From the NCBI RefSeq assembly GCF_001949145.1, contig NW_019091401.1:1165407-1229406 (forward strand): DNA of 64,000 nucleotides, in the 5' to 3' direction. This DNA comes from Acanthaster planci. Lineage: Eukaryota; Echinodermata; Asteroidea; Valvatida; Acanthasteridae. The translations under genes and the position numbers were made by a program. The notes beneath the pieces were generated by a model. That model was given only the letters and a program-made list of their open reading frames with translations, did not search any database and was not told the origin of the DNA. Positions within the stretch are counted from its first letter, which is position 1. Each line of letters starts with the position of its first letter. Of this stretch, positions 20,936 through 31,593 are shown one piece after another.

Positions 20936-21525
20936 GGGCTTTCTCGTGAGCGCCGTAACTTTATTTGGGTCTACAAAAAATTGAATATTTAAAAATTTAA
21001 AAATATTATTTTACGCTCTAATACTACAACCTCTTGTGAAAATTTTTGCCGGTCTGCCAAAGGAAATTCGGGCGAATACGTGAGCATTTGCAGAGATAAA
21101 CCTCGATACACAAAGATTATTATATGCCAAGGCGATCAGGGCGCATCGACGCCAATTAGAGAATTTACAGCGAAAGAGTGATCTATGGAGGACGGAAAGT
21201 GGCCATCTGCTTTTTTGCTATTAGAGTAGTAGAAAAGCAGATTTATGTTCTGGTAACATGCAATTTCGACTTTTCTACTTTTCTGCCACTTCAAAAAGCA
21301 TAACGAACATTGTTCGGTTATGCATTTTTTTATTTTTCTGATTTTCTGCTTCAAAAAGGCAGATTTTACTTTTTCTTTGTTCGCTGACTGTTAGATCAAA
21401 AATTTCTCGAGACTGCTGTTGGGAGTAGTACAGAAAATATTTTTGTTATCGTTGCCTCTCGCATTTTTTAGCCAAGAAAAACCCGACGCCCTCAAACGAG
21501 ATTACCAAGGTCTAGATTTTCCCCC

Positions 21526-22471
21526 TTGGAAGTCTTATTGGCAGAAGAAGGCGATAACATTATGAAACAACCAACTTACGCCGTTTGTGATTTACCCATA
21601 ACGCCTGTGGGTTTTGTTATGCCGTTGTTAGATGTGATGGACAGCGCAAGTTTTAAGAGCTATAGAGGTAAAGATGCAGCAAGTCATTTTATCAAGTCAT
21701 TATCAAGTCGATAATAAGAGAACAAAATTACATCAAATTACGTATTTGCAAATCCCCTATCTCTATCTACCATTGGGGTCAGGAAGAACGTAAGTGAGTG
21801 ATGTACGTGTTGGATCTGCGAATAATTAATTTATGCAAACAATGCAAGTAACTGCCATTGTATAAATCCAAGAGAACCCGAGACAAAGAAGAAAAAGTCA
21901 AGTACTCCCAGATAAACAACAAAGGATTCACAAATTACAATTGCCTGAATTGTAGAACGAAAATAAACAAATTTAGAAAAGTCAGAGACTATTGTCACGT
22001 CGCGGGAAAACTTAGGGGCACAGCCCATTCACACTGCAATTAGACCCGACGAAACACCAGTATACTGGTCATCTTTTACAACTTGGAAAGTCACGACGCG
22101 CATCTTCATTATGCAGGCCATCTCAAAGAAATACATTAGCTTTATATTGGGAAATTTGCATTTTAGAGACTCATTCAACTTTACGGCTGCAGTCTCTCCA
22201 TAAATTGGTATAAAGCCTATCCCGAAGAGTCTGTTAGCTTGTTAAAAGATCACTTTAATACGAGTGAAGAAAAAGTCAAGGTGTTATTGCAAAAATCGTT
22301 TATTCTTACGAGTATGTAAACAGTTTTGATAAATTTGACGAACTCCAATTGGCACCCATTGCAGAATTTTACAGCTTACACTGTAAAGCAGGAAAGTGTA
22401 TCCCCAGAGGACTACCCCGGAGCAAAACAAGTGTGGGGAGCTTTGGACTGTAAAATTCTTGGTGACAATCA
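21526..22471 (+). pseudogene. Polinton/Maverick-type DNA polymerase B, N-terminal part (broken)
   Basis: Pieces in shifting frames follow the order of a protein-primed family B polymerase of Polinton type. An exonuclease-region piece PVGF...SYRGKDAASHFIKSL lies at 21600-21714. A VRDYCHVAGKLRGTAHSHCN motif at 21981-22040 corresponds to the conserved VRDHCHxTGKYRGAAHxxCN. ISKKYISFILGNLHFRDSF lies near 22120-22175, and EDYPGAKQVWGALDCKILGD at 22410-22463. Polintons use this enzyme to copy their own linear DNA. Stops and frameshifts make this copy inactive. The frame is cut at about 22471 by a MITE and resumes at 22871. Some stretches, such as 21715-21900, are too eroded to follow. Confidence 0.7.
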
Positions 22472-22870
22472 CAAGTGGCTTAAATCTGTGTTAGAAATTG
22501 GGGGATAGGGAACGCGGAAAGGTGGGGGATGACTTGCCCCACCATGAATATTTGAAAAGCGAGGAGTGGGGGGTCTACACCATATATAGGGGGCGATGTT
22601 CGTTATAAAGATGTACATCTGTAATGGGATCAAATTCATGCAGAATCTTACATCAGAATGGCACATTTATTACTTTATAAAATTGCTTCCCCTTTTTAGT
22701 GATATTGCAAACATTCTAGTCGTTGAGAAATCCTGAAAATTCTCTACAATCCACTTTCATTTTTTTACTTATTAAAATAAGGGGGGGGGATGATTCAATA
22801 GCCCACCCCCATCTCAAAAAGTGTGGGGTGATATCTACCGCCCATCCCCCCGGATTTATGCTCAGGCTAT
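22472..22870. mobile_element. hAT-like MITE, copy 1, inserted in the polymerase gene
   Basis: The left end AAGTGGCTTAAATCTGTG and the right end (reverse complement AGCATAAATCC) are roughly inverted. G-runs and C-runs flank an AT-rich core. The same family recurs at 53391-53752 in the same orientation with shared interior words (ATGTTC, CATCTGTAAT, AGAATCTTACATCA, CTAGTCGTTG). The polymerase B reading stops at its left edge and resumes at its right edge, which fixes the insertion. Confidence 0.75.
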
Positions 22871-23095
22871 CATGACCTTTATGTAATCACTGACGTTCTG
22901 TTGCTCGCGGGCGTCTTTGAAAATTTCACCAAGCGAATGTCGAAAATTATGGCCTAGACCCAAAACTATTACACAGCACCGGTCTTGAGTTAGGACACAT
23001 ACTGGAACACTCACAAATTAAATTGGAGCTACTGACAGATATCGACAAACGTTTGTTCTTGGAAAAAGGGAAGCGGGGAGGTGCTTCATCGAGTC
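22871..23095 (+). pseudogene. Polinton/Maverick-type DNA polymerase B, continuation (broken)
   Basis: DLYVITDVLLLAGVFENF at 22874-22927 matches the conserved DLYLKTDVLLLADVFENFR of Polinton polymerase B. A YYTAP motif and IKLELLTDIDKRLFLEKG... follow at 23015-23080 (family form ...LELLTDxDMxLFIEKGxRGG). Two frame changes occur within 220 bases. The later catalytic region, with its DTD motif, is not seen downstream, so the gene is truncated. Confidence 0.72.
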
Positions 23096-23553
23096 TGCTT
23101 GAAAGACCTTGTTGGATCGACGTTGAATTCTCTACTGCATGGTGTCCAATTATAAATGTGGTTGTCTAGAGTATTAAGAATGTCGTCACCAGGTATTGGG
23201 CATTCATGAAATACGAGTGAAAGTAAACGAGGCAGACATAGGCCTAAATGTATCTTTGTCATTGAGTAAGTCCCACCAGACTCCGTAAGCTTTGCGACAC
23301 AATACACCGAAAAATTAAGTTGATTTTGATAAAACTTAAAGGATAAGATCTCCACGATTCCGTCTGTTTCAACCCGAGGAAATTTATAGGCTTTTGTCTT
23401 TTACTTGCCACGATGGCCACGTGACTAAAGTTGGTTCCCATTTAAAATAGATGTAGGCTATATATATAATAGAGTAGCGCAGCGAATGTCATTCGTTCTA
23501 TCTGAACCAAAATTCCCAGACGTTTAAGTTGTACGACGTGATCGATAACTTGA

Positions 23554-23892
23554 ATGGGCACAAATGTATCTGAGTTAATAAAATTGTTTGCAACCGAGGA
23601 TAATATAATACTTCGACAGAAACTGACTGGCAAACTGAGACGACCAGTAGCGGTAGCAGGCCAGCTGAAAGAGGCCCCAAAGGCAGGTGACCCGGCACAC
23701 GCACCCACAGCGACTGGAACAAGAGAAAACCCCGACGCTAGCATTTTAGAATCAATTGAATTTGCAGTGTCGATGAATGAATTACAGGAAGAAGGCGCAA
23801 CCTTATTTGATAATGTAATAAACGATTTCATAAGAGCGTATGAAAATGAAATCTATAAGAATTTAGCGATTCCATTATTAAACAAAAACTAG
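23554..23892 (+). pseudogene. Unrecognised frame within the Polinton-like block
   Basis: A 112-codon frame starting MGTNVSELIKLFATEDNI has an Ala/Pro/Gly-rich middle (PRPVAVAGQLKEAPKAGD-like, residues 29-56) and an acidic helical end (residues 64-112). The middle could be a linker of a larger protein. It lies between the polymerase B remnant and the capsid-like frame and reads in the same direction, so it may be an element gene piece. I recognise no domain. The minus-strand frame over the same DNA (23442-23831) is its shadow. Confidence 0.35.
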
Positions 23893-24099
23893 ACAACGTT
23901 GACGCGCAAAAACATCTTCATAGAAAAAATGAGAAAGTGTGGACTTCCATATTGCATTTGGAAAGATAGAAAAAGTCCAAATTTGGGAAGCTCGTAAAAT
24001 TGCGTTGCATTTCATTCAGGTTGGTACGGTGAAGACAAATCAGATGAAACAACGAGAATTGTTAAAAATTCTCAGTCTAATGAAGCAAGAGGTGTTCTT

Positions 24100-24525
24100 T
24101 TGATTTGGGGATTCAATAGAATGATCATGGGCACCTTCATCCTCAAAACACGAGTCAGCCGTTACAGTCCGGTGAACGGGGTAATTATTGTTATATCACC
24201 TTGGTACCATGGAGTTGACCATTTCCATTTCATATTGAATTCAATTTCTGGAGTATCTTTAAAAATTCACAAACAATCTAATTTAGTCACTTTGATTGTG
24301 ACCGATGGAAACCTCAAATTACGTTTACACAGAGAAGTCAGCAAGTTGTTAAACCTTCCCAAGGGCAGACTCGTGCCAAAGGTTATCTATAATGGTAAAT
24401 ATGACATGAACCCTTTTAAAGTTTTGTATTTACACTGTGAAGAGTTAAGCAGCTACGATAATTACAACATCGGTCGGCCTGCAGACCTGTTGGAATTTTT
24501 CCCTGCACTGAAGACGCACCGCTAA
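24100..24525 (+). pseudogene. Polinton-type minor capsid (penton-like) protein fragment, tentative
   Basis: A 141-codon frame contains a pattern that I associate with small virion proteins of Polinton/adintovirus-like elements: LVTLIVTDGNLKLRLHREVSKLLNLPKG, a hydrophobic strand and ligand-like run before an L-G-F-type loop, then an ending PFKVLYLHCEELSSYD with a following GRPADLLEFFP. In that family the end usually reads xLYVYCDLVxxxxxG. The N-terminal part is missing or frameshifted upstream (23910-24099). The position 1 kb after polymerase B, on the same strand, fits a Polinton. The assignment is from pattern memory and is only moderately secure. Confidence 0.4.
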
Positions 24526-24718
24526 AGAAATCGGGTAATGATATGAGAAACAGCTTAAAAATAACGAAAAAAGATCAGCAGCTTGAATTTCTCAGTGGGG
24601 AACGACAGGGGAGGAACCATAAAAATAAAGGCGAGGGAGTTTTGATTGAGCTGGAAATTGTTCCGTGCCGCCAGAGCGGGGGCCGCACGCAAATATTTTT
24701 CAAACGTTTGTATAATAA

Positions 24719-25265
24719 AGATGGCAGACACAGCCGCACAAAGCACAGTGACAGATCAGTATAGACTAAAACTGATTACCGTGAAATGAAAAACTAAAGG
24801 TTAAATTGGATAAAGATTAACGTTGAAAGAGTATATGATAAGGCATCTACTACATTTAGAAGACTACAATCGGCCTGCGCAATGGTGCTGGCTTGGGAGT
24901 AATTCCATTCATCGATCGTTAGTGTTGATACAGCTCCTCTGCATATTGCTTTGGTTGCGCTCGGTGCCTGTTTTAGCGCTAGTGGTCTAGTTTCTAAATT
25001 TGTCTGCATGGAAATAAACAGACGGAAACACGAGCGTATCGCCTATCTAACTGAAAGTAAACTAACAGGATTAAAGACCCTAATTGTCTAGCGCGCTAGA
25101 CACAGAAAATGGTATCATCTTGCAGCAAGAATTTGCCAATATATGAACAGCATCAAAGCTTATAAAGACACTGTTCGAAAGATTCGGGTTGCGAGTCAAA
25201 ACGACAAAAAGCTAGAATTGACAAGCGATGGCATTACAGACACCTTGGACGGCGTTTCAGTAAGT
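24719..25265 (+). pseudogene. Polinton-associated small helical protein, broken
   Basis: A start MADTAAQSTVTDQYRLKL at 24720 is followed in other frames by a hydrophobic segment (HIALVALGACFSASGLVSKF, 24938-25000). Next come NRRKHERIAYLTESKLTGLK and, after a gap, an AYKDTVRKIR end. This matches a pattern I recall from many invertebrate elements: hydrophobic hairpin, KHExI..L...KL..I, then Y..MK..IR. The function of that family is not established. Frameshifts and stops at 24800-24900 and near 25090 disrupt the gene. It is the last recognisable gene of the Polinton-like block. Confidence 0.4.
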
Positions 25266-26431
25266 ACCAACGGCCACCAAAAATAACGTTAAAAATAAAC
25301 TTATCAAAAAACTTGGAAACTCTCGTTCAAGCTCGTTGTCTAGCGACTTATCCCGAATAATCAGGTTGAGTACATTAAGCCGTCGTAAACCCCTCTTCCC
25401 ATTCGCCACGAAAACTGACCAAGTTGTCTTTGCTGATCTCAATAAGGTCCGAGGTTAATTCCAGTATAGCTTTTGCTTAGATATGAAAACTATCAGATAT
25501 GAACCAAATTTCTTTAAACATGATCCTTCGTAATCTTGCGGTCCATCTCTGGAAGCATCGCGGTGTCTTGAAGATATTTTCTTTCACGAGCAATTCAGAA
25601 ACTAAGTGACAAAAACATACTGCCATAAATATTCTCCTTATTCTGCCACGACGTAATTTACCAAGTGTGATTCGTTTGTAATTGATCAAGCCAATTTGTT
25701 TTTGCGGTAATGCAATTCTGAGGTCAGATAAAGTTTTGTCAGTGAATCTCTTTTCCTTATATGAAGGCAGTTGATTACAATTATTTTCCGTTTATATTTT
25801 GACCGTAAAAACGGAATCTTGATGGCAAAAGAAGTTGCAATGTATACAGAGCATTAACCACTCATATACATACTCAATTTGATGTACAAATCCTCGATTT
25901 AAGCGATCGAAGTTACAAAGTCTTTATCCAACATTTTTCTATATTCGATATACTTGATCTTTGGCCTTGGCAATACCCTTCGACAACGAACATTACTGTA
26001 GGTTGTTAAAAATTAATGAGTTGCCGTAAAAGCTTTATGTCGTCAGCGAGGCACCGCACCATGAGAACACGTGCATCAATAATTAGAATATGAGGAATAC
26101 TATCATTTGTTATAGAAAACTTAGCTTTAATGAGGCATATTGCCTCTAGCTTATTAAGCGAGCTCCTTCTCTACGACGCTTAGAAAAATTTTAATGCGTC
26201 ACATTGCCTTGAGTCTATTATGCGAGCTCTTATTGCAAGAATGGCGTAGAGCTAAAAACGACCGTGTTATCAGTTGTTTTAACGAGTAAACCGCGCAACA
26301 TTTGTTTTAGAAGGTGTTGCTCAAGGGAGTGATTTCTTTTTTTTTTATTTAGAGGTGTACTTCTCAACGATTTCTTCTTCCATAGGGTTGGTGACACCCA
26401 AGCTTCTTCAATATACTGCGGGTAGTCCACA
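25266..26431. other. No gene seen
   Basis: AT-rich sequence between the last element gene and the right inverted repeat arm. The minus-strand frame at 25477-25689 is short and has no motif. Confidence 0.4.
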
Positions 26432-26562
26432 CAAGCGCAGCTAGGGGAGCGAGGCCGTCTAGTGGGGTGTCGTTGAGGATTTTTTTTGCCCTGGTATACG
26501 GTACCTATGGGGGAAATGAAGTGGGTGCAGGGTTGGGGCGGGGCTGGTCTAGAATCCTCATG
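26432..26562 (+). repeat. Right arm of the inverted repeat pair
   Basis: Matches the reverse complement of 20791-20935, with the GAATCCTCAT end facing outward. The two arms enclose 5.5 kb that contains all the Polinton-like coding pieces. Confidence 0.6.
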
Positions 26563-26879
26563 TGTCCCCTACTGGTGGCCCATGCATAGTCCTAATCATA
26601 CAGTGTGATTTTTGCTGACAATTACTCCACTTTCTTACCTTGGTAAAAGAAATTTGTGAAAAAAATGAATTGAAAATAATAAGGTGACAGGAAATTGGTA
26701 CAAATCTCATGTACTTGCTAAGAAATACTAAAGGCAAGCTTTTCCCTCTTGGGTTTGATTCCATTCGGTACAATTTTTGAAACCTGAAAACCCAAATTGT
26801 TTTTAAATATTACTTTTCCTTTAAAATGCCGCGCATATACATCTTCACCACAAGAGCCTTAATTACAAGTCACACTCAC
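26563..26879. other. No gene seen; start of a possible intron
   Basis: On the minus strand this directly follows the donor of the candidate exon at 26880, so it would be intronic if that exon is real. Confidence 0.35.
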
Positions 26880-27278
26880 CGATATCAAAAAAGTGCCGAC
26901 TGCCGTGTATTTCTAAGCAAGTTGTAGCAGTAGTGTGGACGGCGAATTCTAGGCGTTCCAGGGGCAAGTTAAATGCGCCTTGCTTGGGATAAGCAGTCTT
27001 GGACGAGTTGGTCATAATCACAGTACACACCGACAGGATACCCTCGGTCATCGCACGCTCAAGACTAGACTGATCCGGTGATGACCTAATTCCCTCAGTC
27101 GTCGCACGCTCTTGGATGAACTGATTGTCTTGGTCGCCAATTTTCGGGCACCGGTCCTTTCTCCTTGGCAGGACAGATTTCAACCACAAACGCCTGTTGA
27201 ATGTCTCCCTAGAACCCGACGGAGACATGGCACCGAAGTACAAGGTTCTCATCTCACCCTTGGCGAAATAAAATGTAC
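26880..27278 (-). CDS. Candidate exon with an internal 17-codon duplication, unrecognised
   Basis: On the minus strand a pyrimidine run ending ccccctcaag (acceptor AG at 27279-27280) is followed by an open 399-base exon ending GATATCG before a strong donor, gtgagt (26874-26879). The exon starts with two bases of a split codon and ends with one base of the next. Alternatively the coding could begin at the ATG at 27250-27252 (MRTLYFGAM...) or at 27228. The peptide holds a basic stretch (LKSVLPRRKDRCPKIGD), a tandem repeat of 17 residues (ERATTEGI... then ERAMTEGI..., 51-bp period) and a well-ordered end (GAFNLPLERLEFAVHTTAT, then CLEIHGSRHFFDIG). I do not recognise it. The acceptor uses AAG, which is less usual. 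It could belong to the same minus-strand gene as the exons near 30.1 or 13.1 kb, but the phases do not prove it. Confidence 0.4.
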
Positions 27279-28805
27279 CTTGAGGGGGAAAGAGTTTTCA
27301 TAATTATGAGAGCAACGAAAGAAAAGGCAAATTTTACAAAAATGCAGTTCAAAGTGACTTGATTTTTCAATCAAAACTTAGCATTACAGGTCTCATAAAC
27401 CTAGAGACAGCCAAACACGACTCTTGAGGCAAATAAACACCTACTGAAAAAGAGTCCCTTATTACTTAGGAACTATGAAAAAATGAAGAATACCTCAAGA
27501 ACGTTTGACATCTTTTCTGGTGTTTGTATGTTTTTCGTCTTTTCATTTTTTTAATCCCTTTATTGTAGGCAATATATAAATCCATAATGATGAGTTCAAT
27601 TTCTGCTTATTTTCTAGCTAAGCTGGGAAACAGTTTTACAAGCAGAGTTTAAATATCACCGGAAATCTTTTCATGGGCAAATAACTTATAATTACTTGGC
27701 AATTAATTTGTCACATATCAGTGTTGGAGTGACATTTGCAAGCAAATCTCAAGAGTCAAATATTACAGACTCTATTTTCCCATTAGGTGCATGATACAAG
27801 ACTACTTGGTTATTCTGAATATACACTGTAAAAACGGCGTTTAGAGTTTAAACCCTTTTTGGATCCACTTAAAAAAAAAGATTAACCCTTGATATGATTA
27901 CAAAGAATGTGTTTAAAGCGCTTTTCAGTGGTACATGTTTAGCTTCGTTTAACTTATTCGCTTAGCATTTAAACACATTCTTGGACGCATTCCAGTGTTA
28001 ATGCCCAAGCGTGCCCTGGGTGAAACGGTTTCACCCTATTTTCTGGGCTTTTCAAGATATGTGTTTTCAAGGTAGGGGGATGGTCCAATTAGAACCATTC
28101 CCATCGAGACCTCAGAGATGAGATGCCCAATTGACACGAAATATTGCATGGAGATATAATAAATTATTTAAAACATGTTTATATGGAAAATTTAAGTGAT
28201 ATCATGTTTATTTTTTAAATTATGTGTACAGTAATTAGCGAAGTGTGCATGTTTTATGCATATTTTCAATTTGAACAGACCCCAGTTGACTTGAAATAAA
28301 ACAAAGACATGAATTATCATGTAAATAAAATAAAAGCAATGTCTATTAATATTTTGTTTACATTTGCATATTTCATGCATGAAAGTTGCATACATTATAC
28401 TCATACATTGTGTGTGCATGATTATTATCATTATTTTTTATTTCTTTTGTGTCATTGTTGGAATTTTTCCCACATACGTTGTTTGCTTTTACATCAGTAT
28501 ATTCACATTGAGAAAGAAAACATACGACTTGATCACGATCGGACAATTTGATATTTGTAGTGGCTTGGGAGTATATAGCGAGGAAGGTAAAATCCCTCCC
28601 CCTGAGTCAGTTTAGGGTTAAGAAGAAACAAAAGTGTTTAGAAGAGTGTTTAAAAGCGCCAATGTAGCTCAAATTGTAATGATTTTAGAATGCCAACGTT
28701 GAATTATCATTTATCGTAAAATAGACCTATCTGCATAAATATTGTATGAATAATGAATGTTTCACATTCATGCAGTGTTGAGAATAATTTTCATGAGGAG
28801 AAAGA
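27279..28805. other. No gene seen
   Basis: AT-rich sequence. TTTAAAC-rich words near 27840 and 27960, partly inverted (GAATGTGTTTAAAGCG and GCATTTAAACACATTC), suggest a decayed small element. Frames at 28192-28615 are short and AT-driven. Confidence 0.4.
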
Positions 28806-28935
28806 TGAATTCACCTCACCTCACCTCACCTCACTTGCCACCTCAACTCACCTCACTTGCCACCACAACTCACCTCACCTGCCACCTCAACTCACCTCAC
28901 CTGCCACCTCAACTCACCTCATATGTCACCTCATG
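28806..28935. repeat. CCTCA simple repeat with a 25-bp higher-order unit
   Basis: Tandem CACCT/CCTCA pentamers turn into alternating ACTCACCTCACCTGCCACCT-type units. The open frame at 28753-28959 is a by-product of the repeat. Confidence 0.85.
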
Positions 28936-29972
28936 ACATTTTTCTTGCCACTGCACTAATAGACTTTCATTATCTGTTTCATACAATGTCTGCATAAAAT
29001 CTCTTCTGTTAGGTGAACAAACAGTCCTCCCATACATGTATTTACGTCTGCCACCTTGCAAAACAGACTGGTGTCCCAAGTGTTACCAAAGGTACCCCTT
29101 GCAATGTAGGCTTGTTTCCGTCCTTACATTTCCTCTTTCTTACCAGGAATGAAATATATAAAATGGGGGCGGGAACAAGTCAATTGAATTTCTACTCAAT
29201 GGTTACTGTGGAATAGAACAACTAATTCAGTGCATGTGATCAACAATTTACAAACCAGACGACGGGGATTTATGCAGGAATTGCAAAAAATGTTTCGTTT
29301 TACTCGGCGTCGCATCGTGGAATGGAACATTTCATCTGTCCCCAACTGAAATCATTCAAACCATCGCACTAAAAGGTATTCATTATTTGTATAGAATGTT
29401 ATTGTTGTATAGTTGAATGGCTAGTCAAGATGCCAGAAGGCATGTGTTTCTGAGACATCTTATTTGCGTGCACTGTTCGCGCTACTGCTCGTTATTGTGA
29501 ACAATAAAACACTATCTTGCGATCACTTTATAAACATCTGTAATATTAAGCATATTTAGAGCACTAGAGTTGGAGATTGTTTCGGGAATTGGATTGGTAC
29601 TGCTTAGACTCTAGACGTCTATAGAAACATAGAAAACTTGTGCTATAATGCCAAGCACACTTTTAGAGTAATCATAACATCTACAACACATCAAAATATT
29701 GCCCTATGCTCCCCCGACAAGAAACAAAACACAGCATGAAAAGAATACAAATGATCAGCAGTGAAAGAGACCGTGAAAAGAATTAATTATCCTATCACTT
29801 TTAGTTGAGGTGAAGACGGAATCTTCTGAATTGCTTTTAGAATGTGCCACGTTCACATTAAAAGGCAGATTTTATTCCCGTTTTCACTGGTCTTGCTGAA
29901 TATAACCGTATAAAAAGTAACAGAAAACACTCAATATATTTGACAAAAAAATTTTTATGGAAAGTTACATAC
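28936..29972. other. No gene seen
   Basis: AT-rich sequence; if the minus-strand exon at 29973 is real, this is intron. Confidence 0.35.
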
Positions 29973-30103
29973 CACAAAATAGTGCCAAGATTGCCACCCA
30001 AACGACGTGTGAACACATAATTCATCCACTGCAGTTGATCCAATGCTGTTGTCAAGTTTCTGCGAAAGTCACTTTCTGGCTGGCAGGATTCACACGGAGG
30101 AGA
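29973..30103 (-). CDS. Candidate internal exon, unrecognised protein
   Basis: On the minus strand, acceptor attatatgcag (AG at 30104-30105) is followed by 131 bases and a consensus donor, gtatgt (29967-29972). The exon starts in phase 0 and ends with two bases of a codon. It encodes about 43 residues beginning SPPCESCQPESDFRRNL and continuing TTALDQLQWMNYVFTRRL, a protein-like composition with a C-x-x-C pair. I do not recognise the family. A short candidate exon (30164-30234, minus; ends in phase 0 with donor gtaatg) would join it in frame, but the intron between them would be only 60 bases, which is unusually short for an animal of this kind. Confidence 0.35.
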
Positions 30104-31593
30104 CTGCATATAATTAATCCCAGCCAATAAAAATACCTTTTATCATGGCAGCCTCATCATTACCAATTTTACGGCAAACTCAGTCATTTGTACCGATACT
30201 GGGAGTTTGTCATGAGCAATTAAAACATTTCTACCTGAACACTGATGCAGAAAAGCCACCACTATTTTAATTAAAAACGCCTTTTGGTCATTTGTTGCCA
30301 TTCGTTTGTGTCTAATTTTTCTCAAGGTGGTTGGTTTTCACAATATCCCCCTCTTTCCCAGATCGATGCGAATATTTCAGCACTGCGTACACTGAAAGCC
30401 ACACTTGCGACAACTATGAACAACAGCAGAAGTTGGTTTTTTTGTGTTTTTTTTTTTGGCGGTGTCTGAAATCAACAGGCTGAAGCTGGGGGCAAGACAC
30501 ACGTCTATGGGTAGTGGCTGCAGTCGTTAGCTAGTGGCTTCTCCCAGGAATGAGCCGTACCACGGCCTTGCGCCCGATTCTCCGAGGTAAAACGTAGCGG
30601 GTTTAGCAAAGCTCTGGAGGACCGGAGGTGGTAGCGTAAGTTTGGATGTAAGCGTGGACAAGTTGAAGATAACTGGGCTACTCTCTTCAATTGGGCCTAA
30701 GACTAGACGTGGAAACGAACCAAAGTGTGCCAAATTGGATTGTTTGTAGGAAGCTACAGTAAAATTCAGCTTCGTTGTAATGTTCATGTTCTCATACAGT
30801 AAACAAAAAAGATGTATTTCTTGAGCAGACGATAAAGTTTAACAAGCAGTTTCACGGCAACAACGCTCTTGCTTACGGGTGCAAAAAGAACACGTGTTGC
30901 CGAACACGCATGTCAATCGAAAACTCTTGCGCTTCCAAGTCATCTTGCGTTCATTCCAATATATGATCGCTACTTTAATATTCTTCACATGTAACCATGA
31001 AACTGCTCATTGAAAGATAGGTCCCTTGTATCGCAAAATGTTTATTATATTGCTTAAATGAAAGACGCTAACTTGGAAAGCTGTGAACTCTTGATCAATT
31101 ATTGATGTATAACATTGAGAGCACCTTATTTTATTTGATTTCCTTTTTAATTTTGCCAGTTCGTATGCCAAAATGTCGCACAGGCCTATCGGCTATAATG
31201 CCCCTTTTTGTTGTTTGAAAGTAAACCGTGGTCATCATACCTCATTTTTAAAGATCAATTGATTTTACATTACTTTAACATTCACAGATGCTGCTGCAAG
31301 AAGACTGATGATTAATTACCCGAATGACATTGGCACCGGCGCGTTCTTTCACCAGGCATTGGTGGAGTCACGATCGTGATGCGCAGATATTCAAGTGTCA
31401 GTCTGAACATCACGAATAACCCTAACCCCCTAGGGTGTATGTAAAATCATATTGAGATTGGAGGATTTGGGACTGTTAGGGTTAATGAAGGTGACGCAGC
31501 TGGTAGCAAAACCAAATCATCTCCCAAAACGAAAAAGTGATAATAAACTGAATAATTATTAAAATTGGAGACTCCAGACCCCAAGCACCACTT
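30104..31593. other. No firm gene
   Basis: Holds the doubtful 71-base minus-strand exon at 30164-30234, a poly-T run near 30440, and AT-rich sequence. The opposing frames at 30505-30787 have no motif. The 5' end and left LTR of the Ty3/gypsy element must lie toward the right edge, but I could not see them. Confidence 0.35.

Noticed and set aside
28806-28935. CRISPR-like array because of regular repeats
   Set aside because: It is a simple CCTCA-derived satellite without unique spacers in a eukaryotic context.
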